Assembly: GCA_004297645.1 (NCBI GenBank)
Contig: SCUG01000152.1
Span: 1-7,447, forward strand
Source of the DNA: Saprospiraceae bacterium
GTDB taxonomy: Bacteria > Bacteroidota > Bacteroidia > Chitinophagales > Saprospiraceae
Reading direction: 5' to 3'
DNA length: 7,447 nt
In this document: positions 1-5,138 of the stretch, in pieces
Layout: the number at the start of each line of letters is the position of its first letter
Position numbering within the stretch: position 1 is the stretch's first letter
The notes under the pieces: model-generated
What the model saw: the letters and a program-made list of their open reading frames with translations, nothing else
What the model was told of the DNA's origin: nothing
Databases searched by the model: none
Translations under genes and position numbers: made by a program

Positions 1-830
1 CCGCCACGCCCATCCCCCGCACCCTCGCCATGACGCTCTACGGCGACCTCGACGTGTCCGTGATTGACGAACTGCCGCCGGGCCGCAAGCCCGTCACCAC
101 CGTCCACCGCACCGAAAACCACCGCCTGCGGGTATTCGGTTTTATGAAAGAAGAAATAGCGAAGGGCCGCCAGATTTACGTCGTCTATCCCCTCATCGAG
201 GAGAGCGAAAAGCTGGATTTGAAAAACCTGATGGAAGGCTACGAGGCGCTCAGCCGGGAATTCCCGCTACCGCAATACCAACTCAGCATCGTCCACGGCC
301 GCATGAAACCCAAAGACAAAGACTTTGAAATGCAGCGCTTCGTGAAAGGCCAGACGCACATCATGGTCGCCACCACTGTCATCGAAGTAGGGGTGAACGT
401 GCCCAACGCCTCGGTCATGGTCATCGAAAATACGGAGCGCTTCGGCCTGTCGCAGTTGCACCAGTTGCGGGGCCGGGTAGGCCGGGGCGCCGACCAGAGC
501 TTTTGCATCCTGCTCACCGATTTCAAACTGAGCGCCGAAGCCCGTGAGCGCATCAACACGATGGTTCGCACCGGCGACGGCTTCGAAATCGCCGAAGCCG
601 ACCTCCGCCTGCGTGGCCCCGGCAACATCGAAGGCACCCAGCAAAGCGGCCTGCTCGACCTCCACCTCGCCGACCTCGGCCGGGACGGGAAAATCCTGCA
701 AACGGCCCGTGCCCTTGCCCAGCGAATTTTGGATAAAGACCCTGAACTGGCGCATCCGCTGAATGTGGCGCTAAGGGGGTATTTGGAGAAGGAGGGGAAG
801 AAGAGGAGGGTGTGGGGGAGGATAAGTTGA
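1..830 (+). CDS. recG: ATP-dependent DNA helicase RecG, C-terminal part (5' end outside window)
   Basis: RecG is a superfamily 2 helicase that reverses stalled replication forks and branch-migrates Holliday junctions. The reading frame is open from base 3 and encodes the last 275 residues of a protein usually near 700 residues. Visible in order: helicase motif III (ATPIPRTLA at the left edge), GRQIYVVYPLIEES at the start of helicase domain 2, motif V (ATTVIEVGVNVPNA), motif VI (QLHQLRGRVGRG), then the RecG-specific wedge/translocation segment RLRGPGNIEGTQQSG. The C terminus is WGRIS. The ATG at 30 is internal, because the conserved motif begins upstream of it. Its G+C looks clearly higher than that of the genes that follow. 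Its last 36 codons recur three times downstream. The identification is firm; only the N-terminal portion is unseen. Confidence 0.97.
   Translation, partial: ATPIPRTLAMTLYGDLDVSVIDELPPGRKPVTTVHRTENHRLRVFGFMKEEIAKGRQIYVVYPLIEESEKLDLKNLMEGYEALSREFPLPQYQLSIVHGRMKPKDKDFEMQRFVKGQTHIMVATTVIEVGVNVPNASVMVIENTERFGLSQLHQLRGRVGRGADQSFCILLTDFKLSAEARERINTMVRTGDGFEIAEADLRLRGPGNIEGTQQSGLLDLHLADLGRDGKILQTARALAQRILDKDPELAHPLNVALRGYLEKEGKKRRVWGRIS
723..830 (+). repeat. recG tail copy 1 (native, inside recG)
   Basis: This is the last 36 codons of recG (RILDKDPELAHPLNV to WGRIS and the TGA), the reference copy for three further tails at 1502-1609, 2094-2216 and 3574-3696. The nucleotide string GATAAGTTGAGGGGC spans the stop and is shared with copy 3. 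Copy 2 shares it only as far as the TGA. Confidence 0.9.
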
Positions 831-862
831 GGGGCTTGACTATTTTTGTGAAAATTTTGAGT

Positions 863-1114
863 ATGACAGATATTGCTTTGTATCAATCCATTTTGCAGAA
901 ACTTGGGCAGATAACTCCCCAAGACCTTTCCGTATTGGATGCTTATTTGACGAATTTGGTTAGCAAAGAAAAGCAGGCAAAGAAGAAGCCTCAAGCATTA
1001 AAATCACCTACATACTGGCTGGAGCAACTTGCCAAATCAGATGCCTTCGCTGGCATTGAAAACCCTGTAGAATGGCAGCGTCAGCTTCGCCAAGACCGCC
1101 AACTTTCAAGATAA
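863..1114 (+). CDS. VapB-like antitoxin of a type II PIN toxin-antitoxin pair
   Basis: This small 83-residue protein lies 6 nt upstream of a PIN-domain toxin gene, the usual antitoxin position. I chose ATG 863 (MTDIALYQSILQ). A longer in-frame start at GTG 812 would reach back into recG, so it is unlikely. The N-terminal half has a helical, hydrophobic-heptad look (YQSILQKLGQITPQDLSVLDAYL). A lysine-rich linker follows (KEKQAKKKPQ), and then a C-terminal segment with WLEQLAKSDAF and PVEWQRQLRQ, plausibly the part that clamps the toxin. I recognise no standard DNA-binding fold by eye, so the antitoxin call rests mainly on size, gene order and spacing. It starts 32 nt after the recG stop codon and could be read through from recG. 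TATTTTTG at 841-848 fits the Bacteroidota -7 consensus, but no TTG lies at the usual spacing. Confidence 0.75.
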   Translation: MTDIALYQSILQKLGQITPQDLSVLDAYLTNLVSKEKQAKKKPQALKSPTYWLEQLAKSDAFAGIENPVEWQRQLRQDRQLSR

Positions 1115-1120
1115 CTTATC

Positions 1121-1504
1121 ATGCTGATTGACAGCAATATCATCATTATCGCTTCCAAGCTGACCAATATTGGTGTGTTGAATTATTTGAAAAAACGCGA
1201 GAAGGCACTGTGCGCTTCCATCGTTTCAAAAATTGAAGTTTTGGGCTACCACCAATTGAAACAGGTGGAAAAGGAGTTTTTGAACAATTTTTTCAACGCA
1301 ATTCCCATCCTGCAACTTGATGCCGTTGTTGCTGAAAAGGCCATCGAATTGCGGCAGCGAAAACCCTTGTCGCTTGCCGATTCTATTTTGGCAGCTACTG
1401 CTCTTGTCAACAACTTGCCTCTCTTTACGGACAACATCAAGGATTATGCTGGAATAAAAGGCTTGAAGCTGATTTCCGTTGATGATGCCCTAAGCAGTAG
1501 TTAG
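1121..1504 (+). CDS. PIN-domain ribonuclease toxin (VapC-like)
   Basis: This 127-residue protein has the layout of VapC toxins, Mg-dependent PIN-domain RNases that cleave RNA (often tRNA) and are blocked by their cognate VapB. The acidic active-site set is visible: Asp4 in MLIDSNIIII, Glu39 in SKIEVLGY, Asp87 in SLADSILAATAL, and Asp104 in the TDN motif of LPLFTDNIKDY. Length is normal for the family and the frame is intact. It follows its antitoxin by 6 nt, so the two are almost certainly one transcript. The stop codon TAG at 1502-1504 touches the first bases of recG tail copy 2, so the module boundary falls essentially at the end of this gene. Confidence 0.9.
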   Translation: MLIDSNIIIIASKLTNIGVLNYLKKREKALCASIVSKIEVLGYHQLKQVEKEFLNNFFNAIPILQLDAVVAEKAIELRQRKPLSLADSILAATALVNNLPLFTDNIKDYAGIKGLKLISVDDALSSS

Positions 1505-1609
1505 TTTTTGGAGAAAGACCCGGAGAATTGGCGCATCCGCTGAATGTGGCGCTGCGGGCGTTTTTGGAGAAGGAGGCGAAGAAGAGGAAGGCGTGGGAGG
1601 ATAAGTTGA
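1502..1609 (+). repeat. recG tail copy 2 (decayed)
   Basis: The copy matches recG 723-830 with long identical runs such as GGCGCATCCGCTGAATGTGG and TTTGGAGAAGGAGG. In the recG frame it reads ELAHPLNVALRAFLEKEAKK, then WEDKL. Relative to the native tail it has a 2-nt insertion near 1522 (CGGAGAATT against CTGAACT) and a 2-nt loss in the G run before GGATAAGTTGA, so it cannot encode a full RecG tail. Similarity stops at the TGA. The next sequence belongs to the xisH remnant. Confidence 0.9.
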
Positions 1610-1625
1610 TCAGGTGGCTGGCTGA

Positions 1626-1757
1626 TTGGCAATGCCCGACACTGCATACAACTTCCTGTTCAAAGACCCCATTGCCCAAGAACTTTCGAGAATCAACAAC
1701 ATGCGGTTCATCATTTTCAGCATTGAAAACCAAAACATCAAGTCATGGAAAAAGTAG
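1626..1757 (+). pseudogene. xisH: xisH C-terminal remnant
   Basis: An open stretch reads LAMPDTAYNFLFKDP, IAQELSRINNMRFIIFS, ENQNIKSWKK and stop. XisH proteins end with a similar pattern: a leucine-rich strand, a Tyr-x-x-(F)-F segment, a Q-containing helix, a hydrophobic strand and a terminal lysine/tryptophan motif. About 43 of the usual ~138 residues remain. An in-frame TGA at 1623 and the recG tail ending at 1609 mark the truncation point. Its stop overlaps the ATG of xisI by 13 nt, the kind of translational coupling expected of a xisHI operon. The identification is from remembered family pattern and gene order, not from a search. XisH and XisI are known as excision-control factors for the Anabaena fdxN element; their job outside cyanobacteria is unclear. 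Confidence 0.65.
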
Positions 1758-2086
1758 CAAAATATAAAGCCATTGCCAAAGAAGTTCTTTCAGCGATAAC
1801 CGACAGGAAAAACAGGTCGAGACGCCCGGCCGCCTACCAACTCATCGCAGACGAGGCCAATGGGAACTACCTCCTGCTCAGAAACGGCTGGCAGGGAGGT
1901 ACGAGGTTATACGGCATCATCATACATGTGGATGTAAAGGAAGATGGTAAAGTCTGGCTTCAACAGGATGCCACCGACCTCGTTGTTGCTGATTTGCTGC
2001 TGGAAAAAGGCGTCGCAGCGGAAGACCTCGTCCTGGGCTTTTTAACACCAACCATGCGGGAAGATATGGCTGATGCCGCCGCATGA
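1745..2086 (+). CDS. xisI: XisI family protein, full length
   Basis: This intact 113-residue protein matches the XisI pattern in length and content: N-terminal helix (EKVAKYKAIAKEVLSAIT), YQLIADEANGNYLLLRNGW, the hallmark strand pair RLYGIIIHVDVKEDGKVWLQ, QDATDLVVADLLLEKGV, and the ending EDLVLGFLTP. XisI is needed with XisH and the recombinase XisF for excision of the Anabaena nif fdxN element, but homologues are widespread where no such element exists and their biochemical role is not settled. Here its XisH partner survives only as a C-terminal fragment, and no recombinase is visible, so this gene is probably orphaned. ATG 1745 is supported by the overlap with the xisH end and by the second copy at 6286, which begins the same way. 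The stop lies 7 nt before recG tail copy 3. Confidence 0.88.
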   Translation: MEKVAKYKAIAKEVLSAITDRKNRSRRPAAYQLIADEANGNYLLLRNGWQGGTRLYGIIIHVDVKEDGKVWLQQDATDLVVADLLLEKGVAAEDLVLGFLTPTMREDMADAAA

Positions 2087-2093
2087 TCTACTG

Positions 2094-2216
2094 TGCTTTC
2101 CCGAAAAATAGCAGGAATTACAGCACCCGCTGAACGTGCGGCTCCAAGAGCAGTTGGGACGGGAAGGAAAGGAAGCGGGTATGTGGGAGGATAAGTTGAG
2201 GGGCTTTAGCTTCTCA
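2094..2216 (+). repeat. recG tail copy 3 (decayed) with shared downstream bases
   Basis: It aligns without gaps to the recG tail reading frame from codon 1 to the conserved Trp (codon 31). The pattern is ..EK, stop, QELQHPLNV, then EQL, then W. A TAG replaces tail codon 6, and a 2-nt loss in the G run turns WGRIS into WEDKL. It resembles copy 4 more than copy 1 (TACAGCACCCGCTGA is shared by 3 and 4). Beyond the stop it continues with GAGGGGCTTTAGCTTCTCAA, close to GAGGGGCGAGCTTCTCAA after copy 4. Confidence 0.88.
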
Positions 2217-2327
2217 AGTCAGGCTTTTGCTAAACTTGAGGCAATTGGGGGAAAGGCGGCAGGTTGAGAAGAAAAATTCGGAAATCTGTATTTCGGACTA
2301 TCTTTAGGAAAAATTGAACAGTAAACC

Positions 2328-2531
2328 ATGAAGTTAAAAGTAATCATCCACGAGGCAGAAGAGGGCGGCTACTGGGCAGAGGTCCCTGCCATTCCCGGCT
2401 GCATGACGGAAGGGGAGACTTTCGATGAGTTGTTGCAAAACCTTTACGAAGCAGTGGAAGGATGTTTGTCGGTGGACATAGAAGAACCGGCCAAAGATGG
2501 GAAATCCAAAATCATCGAAATAGCTGTATGA
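2328..2531 (+). CDS. hicB: HicB-type antitoxin (short form)
   Basis: The 67-residue protein shows the HicB partial RNase H-like fold pattern: MKLKVIIHEAEEGGYWAEVP, then AIPGCMTEGETFDELLQNL, then YEAVEGCLSV. The segment YWAEVPAIPGCMTEG is the family signature. HicB proteins neutralise the HicA mRNA interferase and usually repress their own operon. This short form lacks an added C-terminal DNA-binding domain. Gene order is hicB then hicA, common for short HicB. Its TGA overlaps the hicA ATG as ATGA, so translation is coupled. The 111 nt between recG tail copy 3 and the start hold no gene; TATCTTTA at 2299-2306 resembles a -7 box, but no clear -33 TTG sits at the right distance. Confidence 0.9.
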   Translation: MKLKVIIHEAEEGGYWAEVPAIPGCMTEGETFDELLQNLYEAVEGCLSVDIEEPAKDGKSKIIEIAV

Positions 2532-2733
2532 AACAGGTTTCCGGCAAAGAATTCTGCCGTATTTTGGAGCGGCATGGATGGGAACTGAAGCGCATCAGTG
2601 GAAGCCATCACATCTATGCCAAGGTTGGTAGCATCGTGCGGCTTTCCGTGCCAGTTCATGGAAACAAAGCCTTGAATTGGGGCTTTTGAAGGCATTGTTG
2701 AAAGCGGCGGGGCTTGAGGATAGCGATTTGTGA
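2528..2733 (+). pseudogene. hicA: HicA-type toxin with 1-nt frameshift near its C terminus
   Basis: HicA toxins are small double-stranded-RNA-binding-fold mRNA interferases. The start MKQVSGKEFCRILERHGWEL, the catalytic-His region KRISGSHHIYAK (His27/His28) and LSVPVHGNK are all present. After NKAL the frame reads NWGF and stops at 2687-2689, giving 53 residues. Adding one base around 2675-2677 restores LGLLKALLKAAGLEDSDL and a stop at 2731-2733, the normal HicA ending and a length near 68. The downstream frame is therefore coding sequence with a single-base deletion. The core catalytic residues survive, but the final helix is lost, so the toxin is probably inactive or weakened. A base-calling error in the A/T/G runs cannot be excluded from one sequence. 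Confidence 0.85.
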
Positions 2734-2832
2734 TATTGGGTTGGGAACGAGCAGTGCCGTTTTTGATTGGACAGACCTTGCGCCAGCGGGTTATTTTTTT
2801 AAAACTGGGCAAACTCACACAAACCCGACACG

Positions 2833-3330
2833 ATGAACGAACTAAAATTTGACCCAAGAGGGTTTTTGTATCCACATCAAAAAATCAATTTGACATTGAA
2901 TGCCTTTGAGGATATGTTCGTGAAAGGGTTTCCTCAAAGTGTTACCCGGCAGCGGCTATTTGAAAATTACCAGATTTACGTTCGAGACTTCAGACAACTG
3001 TTAACACCTGTTTTTTCGCAATGGATAAACGGCAGTTTTGTAACCAGGAAAACCAACCCAAGAGACATTGACATAGTTACGTTGATTGACTTTCAAACCG
3101 ACTTGGAACATGAAAAAATCATTGCCGAAAGGTTCGTCAACAGGAAGGCCATTGAAGTTTATGGTGTAGATGCTTACACACTGACCGTATTCCCGGAAGC
3201 GCATCGCCAACATGTTCAAACCAAATCCGATTTGCTCTATTGGAATGATTGGTTTGGAAGGAGCTGGTCGAACAGGACGGGCAGTAGGCACCCCAAAGGC
3301 TATGTAGAAATCCAATTTCTTGAAAATTAA
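2833..3330 (+). CDS. Nucleotidyltransferase-fold protein (DUF6932-like)
   Basis: The 165-residue protein carries the core motif of DNA polymerase beta-like nucleotidyltransferases: Gly67-Ser68-Phe69 in WINGSFVTRKTNP, followed by Asp78 and Asp80 in RDIDIVTLID, the metal-binding carboxylate pair. A third carboxylate might be Asp114 or a residue nearby. The N-terminal ~60 residues (FDPRGFLYPH, then TRQRLFENYQIYVRDFRQLL) resemble the helical lead-in seen in DUF6932 proteins. The C terminus holds LLYWNDWFGRSW and ends KGYVEIQF. It is followed 11 nt later by a 73-residue gene, so a two-gene unit is likely. Nucleotidyltransferases of this size often act as toxins or antitoxins (MNT/HEPN, AbiE-type), but substrate and role here are unknown. 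The DUF name is from memory. Confidence 0.75.
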   Translation: MNELKFDPRGFLYPHQKINLTLNAFEDMFVKGFPQSVTRQRLFENYQIYVRDFRQLLTPVFSQWINGSFVTRKTNPRDIDIVTLIDFQTDLEHEKIIAERFVNRKAIEVYGVDAYTLTVFPEAHRQHVQTKSDLLYWNDWFGRSWSNRTGSRHPKGYVEIQFLEN

Positions 3331-3341
3331 TAACTTGCAAG

Positions 3342-3563
3342 ATGAAAAAAATAGAAATAGCGGACAAAAGAATCATCAAGCTGGTGAACGTCCTCCAGCA
3401 GATAGAGGAAGTGGACCGCATGATTGAACTGCACAAGGCCGACGAGAGCAAGTCCATGCTGAACCAGTACCAGTACCGCCGGGAACGCTTCCTGGCCAAG
3501 CTGGGCGAACTGCTCGGTGAGTTCAAGGTGAAGCCTTCGGAGTTGGTGGGGGTGGCGGCGTGA
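3342..3563 (+). CDS. Small helical protein partnered with the nucleotidyltransferase
   Basis: The 73-residue protein is rich in charged helix-formers. Residues 9-50 (KRIIKLVNVLQQIEEVDRMI to YQYRRERFLAKL) look like one or two long amphipathic, possibly coiled-coil helices, followed by LLGEFKVKPSEL. I do not recognise a family. It starts 11 nt after the nucleotidyltransferase stop and ends 10 nt before recG tail copy 4, so it belongs to the same module. By size and position it is the natural partner of the nucleotidyltransferase. Codon usage looks more GC-rich than that of the gene upstream. A two-component toxin-antitoxin role is an inference from context only. Confidence 0.7.
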   Translation: MKKIEIADKRIIKLVNVLQQIEEVDRMIELHKADESKSMLNQYQYRRERFLAKLGELLGEFKVKPSELVGVAA

Positions 3564-3573
3564 TGGGTAATTT

Positions 3574-3696
3574 CGCTTCCTCGAAAAAGGCCCGGAACTA
3601 CAGCACCCGCTGAGTGTGATGATGCGTGAGCAGTTGGAGAAGGATACGAAAAGGGGGAGGCATTGGGGGAGGATTAGTTGAGGGGCGAGCTTCTCA
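3574..3696 (+). repeat. recG tail copy 4 (frame still open)
   Basis: This copy is 108 nt from 3574 to the TGA at 3679-3681, exactly the length of the native tail. It stays open in the recG frame: RFLEKGPELQHPLSV, then REQLEKDTK, then WGRIS. By my count 21 of 35 residues equal the native tail, including the whole ending WGRIS. Unlike copies 2 and 3 it has no frameshift or internal stop. It is preceded by a stop codon (3568-3570) and has no start, so it is not expressed alone. AGCTTCTCAA after it is also found after copy 3. Confidence 0.88.
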
Positions 3697-3738
3697 AAAA
3701 ACTAAATAGGAAAAGGGCGCAAAAGCAATTTGTCCCCC

Positions 3739-3791
3739 TGCTGGCCCATAGTCCTCCAATCAAAGCACGCCGTCGTTGGTTCCGGTCTCCG
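3739..3791 (+). repeat. 53-bp companion repeat, copy 1
   Basis: A copy of the 53-bp unit whose core reads TGGCCCATRGTCYTCCAATC, then AAAG, then GTCGYTGGTTCCGGTCTCCG. It is followed by TTG and the palindrome at 3794, the same order as at 4611-4666. Other copies are at 4558-4610, 4611-4663 and, degraded, 6399-6449. It explains the spurious open frame here. Confidence 0.85.
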
Positions 3792-3793
3792 TT

Positions 3794-3826
3794 GTCGCAA
3801 GTATTCAGCGCAGCGTCACTTGCGAC
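3794..3826. repeat. Palindromic repeat, copy A
   Basis: Perfect 9-bp arms GTCGCAAGT (3794-3802) and ACTTGCGAC (3818-3826) enclose the asymmetric core ATTCAGCGCAGCGTC. It lies 3 nt beyond the mazF stop, so it could also act as a transcript-ending hairpin, though no T run follows. Confidence 0.85.
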
Positions 3827-3829
3827 TGC

Positions 3830-4170
3830 CTATCTGATTTTCAAAACTATCGCCAGTGCATCTTCAATTTCGCTCATTTTCAAGGTGTCCACATTGCCAA
3901 TTTTTCTGACCATTCTCAACTGTGAAAGTGACCTGACCTGAAAACAATCTGCCGCCGAGTCTTTTGTGAGATGATTGGTAGTATCGGGTTCCAGTTTCAC
4001 CATCCAGTCAGCAATGGCATAGTTGGGTTTCCAGTCGGTTATCGGTACGATGATTTTCAAAGGCAGGATTCCCAAAGCATCGTCGTTGACATGACCGCAG
4101 GGCGGGTCTTCCTGATTTCCGCTCCGATAGCAGGGTCAAGATTGATGAGCCAGATTTCACTTCGTTTCAT
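3830..4170 (-). pseudogene. MazF/PemK-family toxin with 1-nt frameshift
   Basis: MazF-type toxins are sequence-specific mRNA interferases. From ATG at 4170 the frame reads MKRSEIWLINLDPAIGAEI and RKTRPAV, the typical PemK/MazF opening with the conserved Arg-Pro, and then meets an early stop at 4057-4059. From 4090 another frame continues as VNDDALGILPLKIIVPI, TDWKPNYAIADWMVKLEP, SAADCFQVRSLS and ALAIVLKI to the TAG at 3830-3832, the normal rest of the protein. Inserting one base between 4091 and 4090 (ATGTC to ATCGTC) joins them into a ~113-residue protein, the usual length. All other features look healthy, so the lesion is recent or a base-calling error. The start overlaps the upstream antitoxin by 14 nt. 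Confidence 0.88.
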
Positions 4171-4471
4171 AAAGGTCGTCGCCGTCTAAGAGGGTGAAAG
4201 CTGTGAGTTCTTCATCATGTTGGTAATCTGCCAAGAGCAGTTCCGCAGCTTTGCGCCGCCTTTCATTCACCAGTTCCAACGACTCGTTAAAATCTTCCGA
4301 CATCTCAAAAGTTGCCTTACTGAAACCCGCTTTGCGATTATTTTCAACCTTCGTGTCTTTTTTCAAAGCCTGCTCTTTTACTTCCCGGAGCATCAGTTCC
4401 ATGAGCAGCAGCTTTTCTGCAAGCGGCAGGTGCTTGAACAGCTCTGCTAACTGTATGGCTTGTTTTGACAT
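4157..4471 (-). CDS. Antitoxin of the MazF-like toxin
   Basis: This 104-residue protein is encoded directly upstream of, and overlapping by 14 nt, the MazF-like gene. Its C terminus ELTAFTLLDGDDLYET matches a pattern I associate with antitoxins coupled to this MazF subtype, and is the likely toxin-binding tail. The N-terminal part (QLAELFKHLPLAEKLLLMEL) is helical, followed by a charged middle and ERRRKAAELLLADYQHDEEL. No clear AbrB or ribbon-helix-helix motif is seen. The frame is intact even though the toxin is broken. The ATG at 4471 is supported by the leader upstream, which is almost identical to the one before the second minus-strand antitoxin at 5352. Confidence 0.82.
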   Translation of the reverse strand: MSKQAIQLAELFKHLPLAEKLLLMELMLREVKEQALKKDTKVENNRKAGFSKATFEMSEDFNESLELVNERRRKAAELLLADYQHDEELTAFTLLDGDDLYETK

Positions 4472-4487
4472 GTTCTTTGAATTTTGT

Positions 4488-4517
4488 GCAATTTAAGTCT
4501 TTCCATAGTTATCGCAA
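4488..4517 (-). promoter_or_regulatory. Predicted promoter of the MazF-type operon
   Basis: On the minus strand a TTG (4517-4515) is followed after 19 nt by TAAATTGC (4495-4488), close to the Bacteroidota TTG-N19-21-TAnnTTTG pattern. The ATG begins 16 nt further on. The TTG lies inside the palindrome arm CACTTGCGAT. Confidence 0.5.
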
Positions 4518-4543
4518 GTGTTCAGCGCAGCGTCACTTGCGAT
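4511..4543. repeat. Palindromic repeat, copy B
   Basis: Perfect 10-bp arms ATCGCAAGTG (4511-4520) and CACTTGCGAT (4534-4543) enclose the 13-nt core TTCAGCGCAGCGT. The core is in the same orientation as in copies A, C and D. Its left arm carries the predicted -33 element of the minus-strand operon. Confidence 0.92.
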
Positions 4544-4557
4544 TCCGTTCCCGCCCC

Positions 4558-4663
4558 CGCTGGCCCATGGTCTTCCAATCAAAGAATGGCGTCGCTGGTT
4601 CCGGTCCCCTCGCTGGCCCATGGCCTTCCAATCAAAGAATGGCGTCGCTGGTACCTGTCTCCG
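4558..4663. repeat. 53-bp companion repeat, two tandem copies
   Basis: Two head-to-tail units with a 53-nt period (4558-4610 and 4611-4663), each starting CGCTGGCCCATGG and containing CCAATCAAAGAATGGCGTCG. They differ at about five positions. With palindromes B and C at either side they fill the gap between two minus-strand TA operons; no gene is seen here. Confidence 0.9.
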
Positions 4664-4666
4664 TTG

Positions 4667-4697
4667 TCGCAAGTGTTCAACGCAGCGTCACCTGCAA
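4667..4697. repeat. Palindromic repeat, copy C (right arm decayed)
   Basis: TCGCAAGTG (4667-4675), core TTCAACGCAGCGT, then CACCTGCAA, which carries two mismatches to a perfect arm. It sits 10 nt beyond the stop of the PIN toxin gene and follows TTG, as copy A does. Confidence 0.85.
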
Positions 4698-4706
4698 ATA
4701 CCACGA

Positions 4707-5138
4707 TTACTCACCTGCCCATTCTTCATAAAAATCCTTTGGGCTTTTGATTTTGATGCCCCGAAATTCTTCAAAGTTAAAATCATTGGTATTTCCCGTA
4801 ACAATGGCATAGGCATTGGCAGCTACGGCTACTTCCAGTACCCGGTTATCCGGTTCGTCGCTTATGACGGCGATGACCTCGTTTGGTTCTACCGTTAGGG
4901 CTATTTCTTTCAGGGCTTTTATCAATTTTTTGGCTCTTTCGGGAAAGCCGGGAAATTTCTTTGCGAAACGCTCCCTGCCGGAAACTTCTTCATATTCTTT
5001 CAAAAGGAGAGGGGAAAGACAAATCAAGATTTCTCCGGTCAAAACAAGCTCGTTGATGATTTTGTACGGATAGCCAAACTGACCGATGATGGCAGAGATA
5101 AATACGTTTGTATCAATAACAACCCGGTTATTTTCCAT
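4707..5138 (-). CDS. PIN-domain toxin, COG1569/TIGR00305 type
   Basis: The 143-residue protein begins with VVIDTNVFISAIIG, typical of the larger PIN-domain putative toxins rather than short VapC. Active-site carboxylates visible: Asp9, Glu48 in LLLKEYEEV, Asp94 and/or Asp97 in SDEPDNRVLEVAVAANA, and Asp119 in IVTGNTNDF. Members are predicted Mg-dependent RNases. The frame and length are normal, so the enzyme is probably functional. Its ATG (5138) overlaps the end of the 74-residue antitoxin gene by 11 nt, giving a coupled two-gene operon. Palindromes C and D bracket the operon. It shares no visible similarity with the VapC at 1121 beyond the PIN fold. Confidence 0.92.
   Translation of the reverse strand: MENNRVVIDTNVFISAIIGQFGYPYKIINELVLTGEILICLSPLLLKEYEEVSGRERFAKKFPGFPERAKKLIKALKEIALTVEPNEVIAVISDEPDNRVLEVAVAANAYAIVTGNTNDFNFEEFRGIKIKSPKDFYEEWAGE

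Larger units (their letters stand above)
4472..4550. repeat. 79-bp leader repeat, copy 1
   Basis: The 79 nt directly preceding the antitoxin start match 5353-5431 at 76 of 79 positions by my alignment. It comprises a 38-nt A/T-rich leader plus the palindrome and TTCCGTTC. Similarity ends at 4550/5431, and the coding sequences on the other side are unrelated. Confidence 0.92.

Noticed and set aside
827..848. Promoter for the first vapBC pair from TTG and TATTTTTG
   Set aside because: The boxes are only about 11 nt apart, against the 19-21 nt expected, so only the -7-like part can be noted.
239..994. Long open frames on the minus strand opposite recG (also 267-755)
   Set aside because: They are antisense shadows of recG, a high-GC gene with strong helicase motifs; their translations show no recognisable domain.
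1528..1767. Open frame reading AHPLNVALRAFLEKEAKK then unrelated residues
   Set aside because: It is the recG tail copy 2 read through into the xisH remnant in the wrong frame; there is no proper start.
4465..4898. Several overlapping plus-strand frames of 80-126 codons
   Set aside because: They translate the palindromes and 53-bp repeats and the antisense of the PIN gene; composition is Ser/Arg/Pro-rich and start codons lie in repeats.
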